From positions 1,116,001 through 1,180,000 of the forward strand of contig NZ_JAQNDM010000002.1 in the NCBI RefSeq assembly GCF_028368975.1: 64,000 bases of DNA. Direction: 5' to 3'. The notes beneath the pieces are model-generated. The model made no database searches. It saw nothing but the letters and a program-made list of their open reading frames with translations, and had not been told where the DNA came from. This document shows, piece after piece, positions 33,730 through 45,178 of the stretch (position 1 is its first letter; each line of letters opens with the position of its first letter). Origin of the DNA: Stigmatella ashevillena. Lineage in GTDB: Bacteria; Myxococcota; Myxococcia; Myxococcales; Myxococcaceae. The translations under genes were made by a program, and so were the position numbers.

Positions 33730-33801
33730 GGCGCCATAGCCAAGTGGTAAGGCAAGGGTCTGCAAAACCCTCATTCCCCGGTTCGAATCCGGGTGGCGCC
33801 T
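33730..33801 (+). tRNA. tRNA-Cys (anticodon GCA)
   Basis: A 72-nt cloverleaf: acceptor GGCGCCA/TGGCGCC, anticodon stem AGGGT/ACCCT with loop CTGCAAA, TTCGAAT loop, and discriminator T, an identity element for CysRS. CCA is not encoded. It is a single-gene unit flanked by its own promoter and terminator. Confidence 0.97.
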
Positions 33802-33802
33802 C

Positions 33803-33854
33803 AAAGACACAAGGCCCGATGCGACCCACCTGGCGCATCGGGCCTTTGTCTTTT
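33803..33854 (+). terminator. Intrinsic terminator of tRNA-Cys
   Basis: A nearly perfect repeat of about 20 bp (33803-33823 with 33834-33853; the inner 13 bp are perfect) with a 10-nt loop and a UUUU end. It begins two bases after the tRNA. A-rich bases on its left side may let it also end the convergent beta-helix gene transcript. Confidence 0.9.
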
Positions 33855-33871
33855 CCAGGATCCGGCCTGGG

Positions 33872-35536
33872 TCAGCAGTCCGCTTCCACCGCGCCAATGT
33901 CCGGGGCCACGCCACAGAACGGCAGGCCCACATCCGTGCCCTTGTCCACCGCCGTCACCGTGGGGGCGAAGTCCGCGGCCACCGAGGCATCCGCCATAGC
34001 GGACGTCTGGTCACCCGAGGCCTGCTGGAAGGCCTCCAGGCCCACCGGCCCCGTGGACAGTTGGAACTGCGCATTCGCCGGGTAGAGGTTGAAGCCGATC
34101 TTCATGCCCGGGTGCTGGCCTCCCAGGTTCACGGCCACCGACGAGTCGATGATGTTGTTCTCCACGGTGAGGTTGCTCGTGGGGCCGCCGGTGCCGTGCC
34201 CCAGGATGAGCGCCGCGGTGTCCACGCGGGTGATGGTGTTGTTCACCACGCGGGTGCCCTCGGAGTTCTCCAGGCGGATGCCAGCGCCCTCCCCGCCCCC
34301 CTTCTGGGTGATGTCGTGGATGCGGTTGCGGCGGATGACGATGCCGCTCGGCACGGGGCCCACGCGGTTGCCTCCCACGGAGACCCCCTTGCCGGAGTCG
34401 TACACCTCGTTGCCCTCGATGAGCACGTTCTTCGCCGAGTAGTGCACCACCACCGCGTCCCCCTTGGCCGTGGCCGAGGGCTTGAAGCCGTGCATGCGGT
34501 TGTTGCGCACCACCACGTCGTGGCACGTCTTGATGTCCACGGCGTTCTCGCGGTTGGCGTAGAAGTGGTTGTTCTCCACCACCAGCCCCTTGGCGGGCGG
34601 CAGCGAGCTGAAGCCCTCGGGCCCGAGGCACTGCACCGAGTCCCCCGAGTTGTCGTGGATGTCGTTGTTGCGCACGGTGATGTTGGCCGACGTGGGCTGC
34701 ACGACGACGCCGTGCGAGTCGAAGTCACCCTTGTTCTTCACGAAGTCGTGGATGTGGTTGTTCTCGATGGTGGCGCCGGTGGCCTTGTTGTAGGTCGTCA
34801 CCGCGCCGCCGCCCGTCCCGTGGTGCAGCTCCGAGTTGGCCAGCACCGAGCCTTGCACATCTCCCTCGAAGGTGACGGCGAAGGACGCCTCGCCCTTCAC
34901 GTCGAGATCAAAGCCATCGATGACCCAGTTCGGCCGGCGCACCTGCAACAGCGCGCCCGTCCCCGCGCCTGGGGTGATGCGGGGCTTGCCCTCCCCTTGG
35001 AGGGTGATCTTCGCCCCCGAGGTGCCCGCCTTCACGGACGCATCGAGGACGACGCGCTCGGGGTAGGTGCCCGCCAGGACGCGGATGAGCTCACCCGGCC
35101 CCGCGACGCTGACCGCCTTGCCGATGGTCTTGAAGGGCTGGGCGGCATCGCCCTGCGCCGTGTCACTTCCGGAGGGGATCACCACCCATTCCCGGGTGAA
35201 CCGGGCCGCGGGCGGCGTGGGCTCGGACGTCGGGGCATCCGGCTGGGGAGAGGGCTGGGCGATGGGGGTATGCCCCTCGTGGGCCGGCAGGTCCGCCACC
35301 GGGGTGTCCGGAACCGGCTGCGCGCCGATGGGAACATTCTGGTTGCTCGTAGAAGAACCGGTCGCGGGCGTCTTGCCCACGGAAGACGATCCCGACCCGG
35401 GTGCGGCGGAGCGGGGCTCGCCCGCGGCTTGCTGTGAGGCCCCTTCGTTCGTCGAACCGGAATCACCCGGTTGGCAAGCCCACAGTCCCGTCGCGAGCAG
35501 GCAAGCGGCCAAGAGCGCCGCTGGAAACTTCCTCAT
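33872..35536 (-). CDS. Right-handed beta-helix lipoprotein (DUF1565/parallel beta-helix repeats)
   Basis: 554 aa. Lipobox L-W-A-C at 18-21 (Cys21). A Ser/Pro/Ala-rich linker (about 22-112) is followed by a DUF1565-like module (SGSDTAQGDAAQPFKTIGKAV) and then many PbH1 repeats with the N-N-x-I/H pattern (ENNHIHDF, RNNDIHDNSG, ENNHFYANREN). This fold occurs in polysaccharide lyases, epimerases and surface adhesins. No clear catalytic Asp/Lys set is seen. ATG 35536 has AAAGGGG 7 nt upstream and follows an in-frame TTG. Divergent from the SpoIID-like gene; the stop lies beside the tRNA-Cys terminator. Confidence 0.85.
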   Translation of the reverse strand: MRKFPAALLAACLLATGLWACQPGDSGSTNEGASQQAAGEPRSAAPGSGSSSVGKTPATGSSTSNQNVPIGAQPVPDTPVADLPAHEGHTPIAQPSPQPDAPTSEPTPPAARFTREWVVIPSGSDTAQGDAAQPFKTIGKAVSVAGPGELIRVLAGTYPERVVLDASVKAGTSGAKITLQGEGKPRITPGAGTGALLQVRRPNWVIDGFDLDVKGEASFAVTFEGDVQGSVLANSELHHGTGGGAVTTYNKATGATIENNHIHDFVKNKGDFDSHGVVVQPTSANITVRNNDIHDNSGDSVQCLGPEGFSSLPPAKGLVVENNHFYANRENAVDIKTCHDVVVRNNRMHGFKPSATAKGDAVVVHYSAKNVLIEGNEVYDSGKGVSVGGNRVGPVPSGIVIRRNRIHDITQKGGGEGAGIRLENSEGTRVVNNTITRVDTAALILGHGTGGPTSNLTVENNIIDSSVAVNLGGQHPGMKIGFNLYPANAQFQLSTGPVGLEAFQQASGDQTSAMADASVAADFAPTVTAVDKGTDVGLPFCGVAPDIGAVEADC

Positions 35537-35557
35537 CAATTTGCCCCTTTGAATGTC

Positions 35558-35581
35558 GGTGAGTATGAGGAACCACTCACC
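35558..35581 (-). promoter_or_regulatory. Inverted repeat in the beta-helix/SpoIID divergent region
   Basis: GGTGAGT (35558-35564) and ACTCACC (35575-35581) form a perfect 7-bp inverted repeat with 10-bp spacing. It lies within the 101-bp divergent region, just upstream of the AAAGGGG of the beta-helix gene, and could be an operator or a leader hairpin. No -35/-10 pair was convincing. Confidence 0.35.
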
Positions 35582-35637
35582 CCCGGTGCCCTATTCATCC
35601 GGCCTGCAATTGGGGGGCAGCCGGGCAAGGGCCTGAA

Positions 35638-37407
35638 GTGGCGGCCCAGGCTCCAGGCAGCTACGGTCCGCTCGCCGTGCTCAAGGCCGTTCCCGCCCAC
35701 CTTCTGCTGCTCCTTGTCGCTTGCGCCACGCCGCAGCCCCCTGCTCCGGGGCCCGAGGCCCCCGGCGCCGTGGCCCGTCCCAGCGCTCCCGCCGGTGTTC
35801 CGGCCCCCGGCCCCTTGCCGCCGCTCGAGGATCCCCTCGAGCAGGATCTCGAAGCCCCCTCTTCCCTTCAGCGCCTCGACTTCCGAGGGGGCGAACCGCA
35901 GGTGCCCATCCGGCTCATGGAGGGCCGCTCCGAGGTGACGTTCTTCCCGCGCGGGAGGATGCGGCTGCACTTCGGCGGCCCCGCGAACAAGGTGCTGGAG
36001 GCCCCCGCGGGCACGCCGTGGAAGGTGCGGGTCACCCGGGGTCAGCCCGCGGTGCTCACGGCGCGGATCCAACTCGGCGAGTTCCGCTTCGCGGACAAGA
36101 CCGGGCTGGCGGAGGCCCAGGAGGCGTGGCAGGCCCGAGGCCTCTTCGTGCGCGTCCACGTGCTGGGCGCGCTGTACGGCATCGCGGGGAAGGTCATCGA
36201 CAACCGGCGCTACCTGCTGCTGGAGGAAGAGGCCCGGACGCCCCAAGAGGGCACCGAGCGGCAGGCGGAGCTGCTGCGCCAGTTTGGCGTGCAGACCACG
36301 CTCTTCGAGGAGATCCACACCCCCTCGCGCGGCATCCTCGAGGTCCGCGACGGCTCGGGCACCGTGGTGGGGCTGGCCCAGGACTCCCTGTTGGCGGAGA
36401 CGCGGGACTCGGCGGGCTTCGACGTGCGGCGGGTCGAGCACTCCGTGGGGTACGACAACCATGGCTTCGAGGACCGGAGCTTCCGGGGCTCATTGCAGTT
36501 TACGGTGGACCGCTTCGGGACGCTGGCGGTGGTGAACGGGGTGAGGCTGGAGGAGCTGCTCAAGGGGCTCGTCCCCGCCGAGATTTTTGCACGCGCGCAC
36601 ATGGAGGCGCTCAAGGCGCAGGCCGTGACGGCGCGCGGCGAGGTGCTGGCCAAGGTGGGGACCAAACACCTGGGGGATCCCTACCTGCTGTGCTCGGAGC
36701 AGCACTGCGCCGTGTACCGGGGACGGACGGGCGAAGCGGCCAGCACCAACGCCGCGGTGGAGGCCACGCGCGGCGAGGCCCTGTTCGCCCAGGACGGGCG
36801 CTTGGTGGACTCCGTCTACAGCGCCGTGTGCGGCGGCCACACCGAAGACAATGACATCGTCTGGGGAGGCCCTCCGGATCCGAACCTGCGGGGCCGACCG
36901 GACCTGCTGAACTTCTCGGAGCAAGTCCCCTCACCGGCCGCCCTGGACGCGTTCCTGGCGGACACGAACATGTCGGCGGCGTGCCAGCGCTCCAGCTTCG
37001 CGCAGCCGAGCAAGTTCCGCTGGGAGAAGCGCTTCACGGCGGCCCAGGTGAATGCCTTCACGGAGAAGCTCGGCATCGGCCCGGTGCAAGCCATGAACCT
37101 CTCGGAGCGAGGCGTCTCCGGCCGCGCCCGCGTCCTGACGATCTCCGGGGAACGAGGGGCCACCCAGGTCCGGGGCGAGCTGAATATCCGGAGGCTCTTC
37201 GGGATGCTCAACAGCAGCATGGCCCTGGTGGAAGCCACCCGGGCCGATGACGGCCGCCCCCTGAGCTGGACCTTCCGGGGGGGTGGCTGGGGCCACGGCG
37301 TCGGCATGTGTCAGACAGGCGCCATTGGGCGGGCCGAGGCCGGACAGAGTTATCGCGATATCCTGCGTCATTATTACAACGGAGCCGAGGTCACCCCCAT
37401 CTATTAG
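35638..37407 (+). CDS. SpoIID/LytB-domain lipoprotein
   Basis: 589 aa from GTG 35638. A lipobox L-V-A-C (Cys29) predicts lipidation. A beta-rich N-terminal region (about 85-260) precedes the SpoIID/LytB domain (about 265-589): LKGLVPAEIFARAHMEALKA with a conserved Glu (Glu323), YSAVCGGHTED with Cys398, and GGWGHGVGMCQTGA near 548-561. In Bacillus and Clostridium SpoIID is a lytic transglycosylase that cleaves denuded peptidoglycan in engulfment; LytB is an amidase enhancer. In a spore-forming Gram-negative the natural role would be wall remodelling, but this is inference. Weak AAGG ribosome-binding site 7 nt upstream. Confidence 0.85.
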   Translation: MAAQAPGSYGPLAVLKAVPAHLLLLLVACATPQPPAPGPEAPGAVARPSAPAGVPAPGPLPPLEDPLEQDLEAPSSLQRLDFRGGEPQVPIRLMEGRSEVTFFPRGRMRLHFGGPANKVLEAPAGTPWKVRVTRGQPAVLTARIQLGEFRFADKTGLAEAQEAWQARGLFVRVHVLGALYGIAGKVIDNRRYLLLEEEARTPQEGTERQAELLRQFGVQTTLFEEIHTPSRGILEVRDGSGTVVGLAQDSLLAETRDSAGFDVRRVEHSVGYDNHGFEDRSFRGSLQFTVDRFGTLAVVNGVRLEELLKGLVPAEIFARAHMEALKAQAVTARGEVLAKVGTKHLGDPYLLCSEQHCAVYRGRTGEAASTNAAVEATRGEALFAQDGRLVDSVYSAVCGGHTEDNDIVWGGPPDPNLRGRPDLLNFSEQVPSPAALDAFLADTNMSAACQRSSFAQPSKFRWEKRFTAAQVNAFTEKLGIGPVQAMNLSERGVSGRARVLTISGERGATQVRGELNIRRLFGMLNSSMALVEATRADDGRPLSWTFRGGGWGHGVGMCQTGAIGRAEAGQSYRDILRHYYNGAEVTPIY

Positions 37408-37518
37408 CCCTCCTTGCTCTCCAGGGGGGCGCACGGGCGGGGCAGGCGACCCTGCTCTCCTGTTCTCCAGGCAACGAGCCGGGACTACTTGGACGGTTCA
37501 AGGGTTATCATCCACCAC

Positions 37519-38757
37519 GTGGCACCCACTTCCACAGCACCCCACAGGCGACAGCGCAGACAGGAAGGGCCGGGACGGCTCCTTCTGGCGCTGGCGCTCG
37601 CCCTGTTGGCGCACGTGGGCTTCGTGGGTGTCATCCTCCTGCTCTCCCACATCCAGGTGAATCTCCCCGACCGGGAGAGGCACCTCCAGAAGCCTCCCAG
37701 CGCCGTTTCGATGCGGCCGTTGAGTTCGGAGCAGTGGGCGAAGAACCGGGGCGAGGCCAAGCCGTCGAAGGCACAAACCGAACGCCCCCGCGCCCAGGAG
37801 AAGAAAGAAGAGAAGAAGGAAGAGCAGAAGCCGAAGGGCCAGGTGGTGGACGTGGCCCGGGGCAACGAGCAGAAGGCCCCCGACGCGAAGTACCTCGCCG
37901 AGCGGGACAACAAGGTGGACAAGGAGACCCGGGCCCGGGAGCAGACGCCCTTCTACCGGAACGCCACCCCCCAGCGCACGGCCCCCCAATCGCGGGAAGG
38001 CGACGGGCAGACCGAAGAGCAGCCGCGCGTGTCGGGAAACAACGGCGTGGGCTCGGATGACCAGCCCATGAGCCAGGGCCAGAGCCGACCCTCCTTTGAG
38101 GTCCCCAACGCGCGGCGCAAGCAGGAGATCGCCCTGAAGACGGATCCCGAACAGGGACCGGGGATGTCGGTGCCCAACCGCTCCGAGAGTGATGAGGTGG
38201 TGGGCAACGCCAAGCGGCTCCGCGTCCAGCCGGGCACCGGACCGAGCGACATCGACGGCTCCTCCGGGCGGGCGGGCCTGCCGGGGGTGTCCAGCCTGAT
38301 GCCCTCCCAGGCGGTGATGGACAAGCTCATCGGCGCGGCCCCGAACGATCACCTCCGGGACGTGGACGAAGGCGACGGGACGTTCCTCAACACCCGGGAG
38401 TGGAAGTACTCGAGCTTCTTCAACCGCGTGAAACAGAACGTGGGGATGCACTGGAACCCCGGCAGCCAGTTGCAGCGCAGGGACCCCACGGGATCGATTT
38501 ACAGCGGGAAGGACCGCTACACACTGCTCAACATCACGCTCGATCAGAAGGGCATGGTGCGGGACATCCAGATCGAAAAGAGCAGCGGGCTGGACTTCCT
38601 GGACCTGGAGGCCATCTCGTCCTTCCAGCGGGCCCAGCCCTTCCCCAACCCTCCGGCCGGCTTGCTCGACTCGGACGCCCAGGTGAACTTCTCGTTCGGC
38701 TTCTTCATGGAGATGGGGGGAGGCCCGGGAATGCGCCTCTTCCGCCGTTCTCACTGA
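37519..38757 (+). CDS. TonB-family energy-transducer-like protein
   Basis: 412 aa from GTG 37519; upstream non-ATG starts (TTG 37489 or 37414) are possible, so the start is uncertain. One membrane helix (LLLALALALLAHVGFVGVIL, about 22-41), then a long charged linker rich in Lys/Glu/Gln/Pro (about 65-280), and a C-terminal beta-alpha-beta domain of TonB type (about 305-412; YTLLNITLDQKGMVRDIQIEKSSG). TonB spans the periplasm and drives outer-membrane transport with ExbBD, none of which is next to it. It begins 111 bp after the SpoIID-like gene. Myxobacteria carry many TonB-like proteins with non-nutrient roles. Confidence 0.8.
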   Translation: MAPTSTAPHRRQRRQEGPGRLLLALALALLAHVGFVGVILLLSHIQVNLPDRERHLQKPPSAVSMRPLSSEQWAKNRGEAKPSKAQTERPRAQEKKEEKKEEQKPKGQVVDVARGNEQKAPDAKYLAERDNKVDKETRAREQTPFYRNATPQRTAPQSREGDGQTEEQPRVSGNNGVGSDDQPMSQGQSRPSFEVPNARRKQEIALKTDPEQGPGMSVPNRSESDEVVGNAKRLRVQPGTGPSDIDGSSGRAGLPGVSSLMPSQAVMDKLIGAAPNDHLRDVDEGDGTFLNTREWKYSSFFNRVKQNVGMHWNPGSQLQRRDPTGSIYSGKDRYTLLNITLDQKGMVRDIQIEKSSGLDFLDLEAISSFQRAQPFPNPPAGLLDSDAQVNFSFGFFMEMGGGPGMRLFRRSH

Positions 38758-38812
38758 ACCGGCACCTTCGTGGCGCTCGCGGTATGGGCCGGGTGGCACT
38801 AGGTTCCCGTCC

Positions 38813-39730
38813 GTGGACGCCTCCATCCCGAATCGTGACGTTTCTTACATGGAGCGGAACCGGAAGGTTCGCCGGGTCCTTGCGGCCATGCTCGCGGCCA
38901 ACTGGGCCGTGGCCCTCGCCAAGCTGGGCTTTGGGTTGCTCCACCGCTCCGCCTCGGTGACGGCGGACGGCATGCACTCGTTCATCGACGGCAGCTCCAA
39001 CATCCTGGGGCTGGTGGCCATGACGGCGGCGGCACGGCCCGCGGACGAAGACCACCCCTACGGCCACGGCAAGTTCGAGGCGATCGCTTCCTTGGGCATC
39101 GGGGCGATGATCGCCATCGGCATGGTGGAGCTGGGCCGGATGGCGCTCGACGCCCTTGTGAGCGACCGGCACCCCGAGGTGACCGCCACGATGGCGATGG
39201 TCATGCTGTTCACCCTGGGGGTCAACCTGATCGTCACCCGCGTGGAGCGGCACTACGGGCACACGCTCAAGAGCACCCTGCTGCTGGCGGATGCCAACCA
39301 CACGCTCTCGGATGTCTACGTCACGCTGGCCGTGCTGGTCTCGCTGGCGCTGGTGTGGCTGGGCTACCCCCGCGCCGATGGGGTAATTGCCCTGGTGGTC
39401 ATGGTGTTCGTGGCCCGGGTTGCCTACGACATCATCCGGCAGGCCGTGGGGATCCTCTCGGACAAGGCCCGGCTGGACGTGACACAGGTCTGCGAGCTGT
39501 CCTTGAGCGTGCCCGGCGTGCGCTCCTGCCGGGATGTGCGCAGCCGGGGCATGGAAGACAGCGTCTACGTGGACCTGAAGATCGAGGTGGATCCCCACCT
39601 CACCACCGCCCAGGCGCACGAGGTCGCCGACCAGGTGGAGGAGAAGCTCCACGCCACCTACTCCCAGGTGGTGGACGTGGTCATCCACGTGGAGCCCGCG
39701 CCCTCCCAGCTCTCGAAGGCTTCGAGCTGA
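38813..39730 (+). CDS. Cation diffusion facilitator (CDF) metal exporter
   Basis: 305 aa with six membrane helices. The metal site is in helices 2 and 5: ADGMHSFIDG (Asp, His, Asp) and ADANHTLSD (His, Asp). The loop DEDHPYGHGKFE between helices 2 and 3 is diagnostic for the family, and a C-terminal cytoplasmic ferredoxin-like domain (about 215-295) follows. It exports Zn2+, Fe2+ or related ions with proton exchange. GTG 38813 has AGG 9 nt upstream; ATG 38849 is an alternative. Its last base (39730) abuts the stop of gcvP. Confidence 0.9.
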   Translation: MDASIPNRDVSYMERNRKVRRVLAAMLAANWAVALAKLGFGLLHRSASVTADGMHSFIDGSSNILGLVAMTAAARPADEDHPYGHGKFEAIASLGIGAMIAIGMVELGRMALDALVSDRHPEVTATMAMVMLFTLGVNLIVTRVERHYGHTLKSTLLLADANHTLSDVYVTLAVLVSLALVWLGYPRADGVIALVVMVFVARVAYDIIRQAVGILSDKARLDVTQVCELSLSVPGVRSCRDVRSRGMEDSVYVDLKIEVDPHLTTAQAHEVADQVEEKLHATYSQVVDVVIHVEPAPSQLSKASS

Positions 39731-42628
<2,898 letters not shown>

Positions 42629-42711
42629 GATGGTCGAGCGCTCGCGTGCGAGGAAAAGGGGCTGATGCAACAACCGGTGCGACGGGGTCCTACCGGACCA
42701 GGGGCCGAGGC

Positions 42712-43095
42712 CTACTTGAGCAGGTCCGAGTAAGCCTGGGGGCTCAAGAGCCCGTCCAGCTGCTTGGGGTCCGACGGCTCGACCTCGAGAATCCACCCCT
42801 CGCCGTACGGGTCGGTGTTCACGATGGAGGGGTTGCCGGTGAGCGCGTCATTGACTTGGACCACCGTGCCGCTGAGGGGCGAAAACAGCTCGGAGACGGC
42901 CTTGGTGGATTCGATGACGCCGAACTGCTTACCGGCCGTGAGGGACGCGCCCAGCTTCGGCAGTTCCACGTAGACCACATCGCCCAGGGCCTCCTGGGCG
43001 TGGTGGGTGACGCCCACCACGATGACCTTGCCCTTGGAGCGGGTCCACTCATGCTCCTGGGTGTACTTCAGGTCAGCGGGAATGTTTTCAGCCAT
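42712..43095 (-). CDS. gcvH: Glycine cleavage system H protein
   Basis: 127 aa lipoyl carrier. The lipoylated lysine is Lys65 in [17 protein letters not shown] and [13 protein letters not shown] are typical. The start ATG 43095 has AGGAG 7 nt upstream. It lies 22 bp after gcvT and before gcvP, and is probably co-transcribed. Confidence 0.97.
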   Translation of the reverse strand: MAENIPADLKYTQEHEWTRSKGKVIVVGVTHHAQEALGDVVYVELPKLGASLTAGKQFGVIESTKAVSELFSPLSGTVVQVNDALTGNPSIVNTDPYGEGWILEVEPSDPKQLDGLLSPQAYSDLLK

Positions 43096-43117
43096 GTGTG
43101 TGCTCCTGAAAAGGGGC

Positions 43118-44209
43118 TTAAGGCTTCTTCCTGAAAGGCGTCTTGACCACTTGGGCCGCCACGGCACGGCCGCGGATCTCCACATCGAAGGTGGACCCCT
43201 CGGAGGCCAGCGCCGCGGGGACATAGCCCATCCCAATGGGCTTCTTGACGGAAGGACCCATGGTGCCACTGGTCACCTCCCCCACCCGCTGCCCGTCCTT
43301 GAGGATGGGATAGCCGTGACGGGGAATGCCGCTGCCGGTCAGCTCGAAGCCCACCAGCTTGCGCTGGACGCCCTCGGCCTTCTGCTTCTCCAGGGCCTGC
43401 TTCCCGATAAAGCCCCCGGCCTTGTCCCACTTGACGATCCAGCCCAGACCGGCCTCCAGGGCGGTGTGCGCCTCATCGATGTCGTTGCCATAAAGGGCGT
43501 ACTTCATCTCCGTGCGCAGGCTGTCACGGGCGCCCAGGCCGCAGGGCTTTACCCCGTCCGCCTTCCCCTCAGTGAGGAGTGCGTTCCACAGCGCTTCCGC
43601 GCGGTCCGGGGGGCAGTACAGCTCGAAGCCATCCTCGCCCGTGTACCCGGTCCGGGAAAGGATGCACTGCACGCCAGCGACCTCCCCCGTGGTGAAGCGG
43701 TAGGTGTCCAGCCGGGCCTTGGAGACCTCCGTCTTCGTCAGGCGCTGCACCAGGGCCTCGGCCTTGGGCCCCTGGACGGCGAGCTGCGCGAACTCGTCGC
43801 TCCGGTCCACGGGCTTCACGCCTTGGGCGCGCTCGCTCATCCAGGCGAAGTCCTTCGCTCGGTTGCTCGAGTTGACGCAGATTAAAATGTGCTCGGGCGA
43901 AAACCGGTAGGCGACCACGTCATCCACGAAGGTGCCCTGCTCGGTCAGCAGCCCCGCGTAGAGGGCCTGCCCGTCCTTGCAACGGACCAGATCGTTGGAG
44001 ATGAGCGGGTTGGCCGCCTCCAGGGCCCCCGGGCCCGAGAATTCAATCTCGCCCATGTGCGAGACGTCGAAGAGCCCCACCGCCTGGCGGACCGCCTCGT
44101 GCTCGGCGATGACGGAGGAATACTGGACGGGCATGTCCCAACCCACGAAGTCGACCATCCGAGCGCCTAGCTTGCGGTGGGCCTCGTTGAGGGGTGTGCG
44201 CAAGGCCAT
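43118..44209 (-). CDS. gcvT: Aminomethyltransferase, glycine cleavage T protein
   Basis: 363 aa. It transfers the methylene group from aminomethyl-GcvH to tetrahydrofolate, with release of NH3. Family motifs: GWDMPVQYSSV, FDVSHMGEIEFSGP, RTGYTGEDGFELY, GLGARDSLRTEMKYALYGND and PHGYPI-type C-terminal barrel. ATG 44209 has GGAGGAG about 6 nt upstream. First gene of the gcv operon; the 96-bp gap to the divergent metF carries the likely promoter and has no room for a glycine riboswitch, none of which is visible. Confidence 0.97.
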   Translation of the reverse strand: MALRTPLNEAHRKLGARMVDFVGWDMPVQYSSVIAEHEAVRQAVGLFDVSHMGEIEFSGPGALEAANPLISNDLVRCKDGQALYAGLLTEQGTFVDDVVAYRFSPEHILICVNSSNRAKDFAWMSERAQGVKPVDRSDEFAQLAVQGPKAEALVQRLTKTEVSKARLDTYRFTTGEVAGVQCILSRTGYTGEDGFELYCPPDRAEALWNALLTEGKADGVKPCGLGARDSLRTEMKYALYGNDIDEAHTALEAGLGWIVKWDKAGGFIGKQALEKQKAEGVQRKLVGFELTGSGIPRHGYPILKDGQRVGEVTSGTMGPSVKKPIGMGYVPAALASEGSTFDVEIRGRAVAAQVVKTPFRKKP

Positions 44210-44246
44210 CGTCTTCTCCTCCAGAGGGGGGGTAAAAAGCGGGCGG

Positions 44247-44274
44247 ACTATAGCCGCGCACCTCTTCCAATCAA
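44247..44274 (-). promoter_or_regulatory. Candidate promoter of gcvTHP
   Basis: Minus strand: TTGATT (44274-44269) and TATAGT (44252-44247), spacer 16 bp, about 40 bp before the gcvT ATG. The -10 matches the housekeeping consensus at five of six bases. Confidence 0.6.
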
Positions 44275-44290
44275 GGCCGCCGGGACGGAC

Positions 44291-44296
44291 TACACT
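44291..44296 (+). promoter_or_regulatory. Possible -10 element of metF (leaderless)
   Basis: TACACT ends 9 bp before the metF ATG at 44306, and no Shine-Dalgarno lies between them. If it is used, transcription would begin within a few bases of the ATG. The -35 is poor (TTCCAA at 20-bp spacing), so the call is weak. Confidence 0.35.
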
Positions 44297-44305
44297 GGGC
44301 TCGTT

Positions 44306-45178
44306 ATGAAGATCCGCAATCGTTTGAATCCATCCAACCCCTGCTTCTCGTTCGAATTCTTTCCCCCCAAGACCGACGAGGGGACGGAAAACCTATTGAA
44401 GACCGTGGAGGAGCTCGCGCCGCTGGAGCCCGGCTTCGTCTCGGTGACGTACGGGGCAGGCGGGAGCACCCGCGAGAAGACGCTGGGGCTGGTGACGCGC
44501 ATCAAGCAGACCACCGGCATCGAGTCGATGGCGCACCTGACCTGCGTGGGACACACCCGCGACGAGCTGCGGGAGGTGCTCCAGCAATTGGAGGAGGCGA
44601 AGCTGGACAACGTGCTGGTGCTGCGGGGCGATCCGCCCCGGGGACAGACGGTGTTCGAGCCCACCCCGGGCGGCTTCCGCTACGCCTCGGAGCTGGTGGA
44701 GTTCATCCGCGAGGAGGACTTCAACTTCTGCGTCGGAGGGGCGTGCTACCCGGAAGGTCACGTGGAGACCGCGTCCCGGGACGAGGACCTCCAGCACCTG
44801 AAAGCCAAGGTGGACGCGGGGTTGGACTTCATCATCACGCAGCTCTTTTTCGACAACGCCTTCTACTTCGACTTCGTCGAGCGGGCCCGGCGCGCGGGCA
44901 TCAACGTCCCCATCGTCCCGGGCATCATGCCCATCACCAACGTGGAGCAGGTCCAGCGCTTCACCCGCCTGTGCGGCTCCACGGTGCCCATGCGGCTGGG
45001 GCTCCAGCTCGATCGCGTGAAGGACCAGCCCGACGCGGTGGTGCAGCTCGGCGTGGCGCACGCCACCGTCCAGTGCATGGAGCTGCTCGCGCGCGGGGTT
45101 CCCGGCATCCACTTCTACACGCTCAACAAGTCTCCGGCGACGCGGATGATCCTGGGTGCGCTGAGGAGCCGGTCGTGA
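44306..45178 (+). CDS. metF: 5,10-methylenetetrahydrofolate reductase
   Basis: 290 aa, the bacterial size. FAD/NAD(P)H-dependent reduction of methylene-THF to methyl-THF for methionine synthesis. Motifs: FEFFPPKTDEGTENL near the N-terminus with the catalytic Glu, SVTYGAGGSTREKT, VLRGDPPRG, and ITQLFFDNAFYFDFV. The start ATG 44306 is chosen by family length, as no ribosome-binding site precedes it. It is divergent from the gcv operon, and its stop overlaps the next gene's GTG by 4 nt. Confidence 0.96.
   Translation: MKIRNRLNPSNPCFSFEFFPPKTDEGTENLLKTVEELAPLEPGFVSVTYGAGGSTREKTLGLVTRIKQTTGIESMAHLTCVGHTRDELREVLQQLEEAKLDNVLVLRGDPPRGQTVFEPTPGGFRYASELVEFIREEDFNFCVGGACYPEGHVETASRDEDLQHLKAKVDAGLDFIITQLFFDNAFYFDFVERARRAGINVPIVPGIMPITNVEQVQRFTRLCGSTVPMRLGLQLDRVKDQPDAVVQLGVAHATVQCMELLARGVPGIHFYTLNKSPATRMILGALRSRS

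Noticed and set aside
44210-44305. Glycine riboswitch upstream of gcvT
   Set aside because: The gap is 96 bp and already holds a promoter; no tandem aptamer-like helices are visible.
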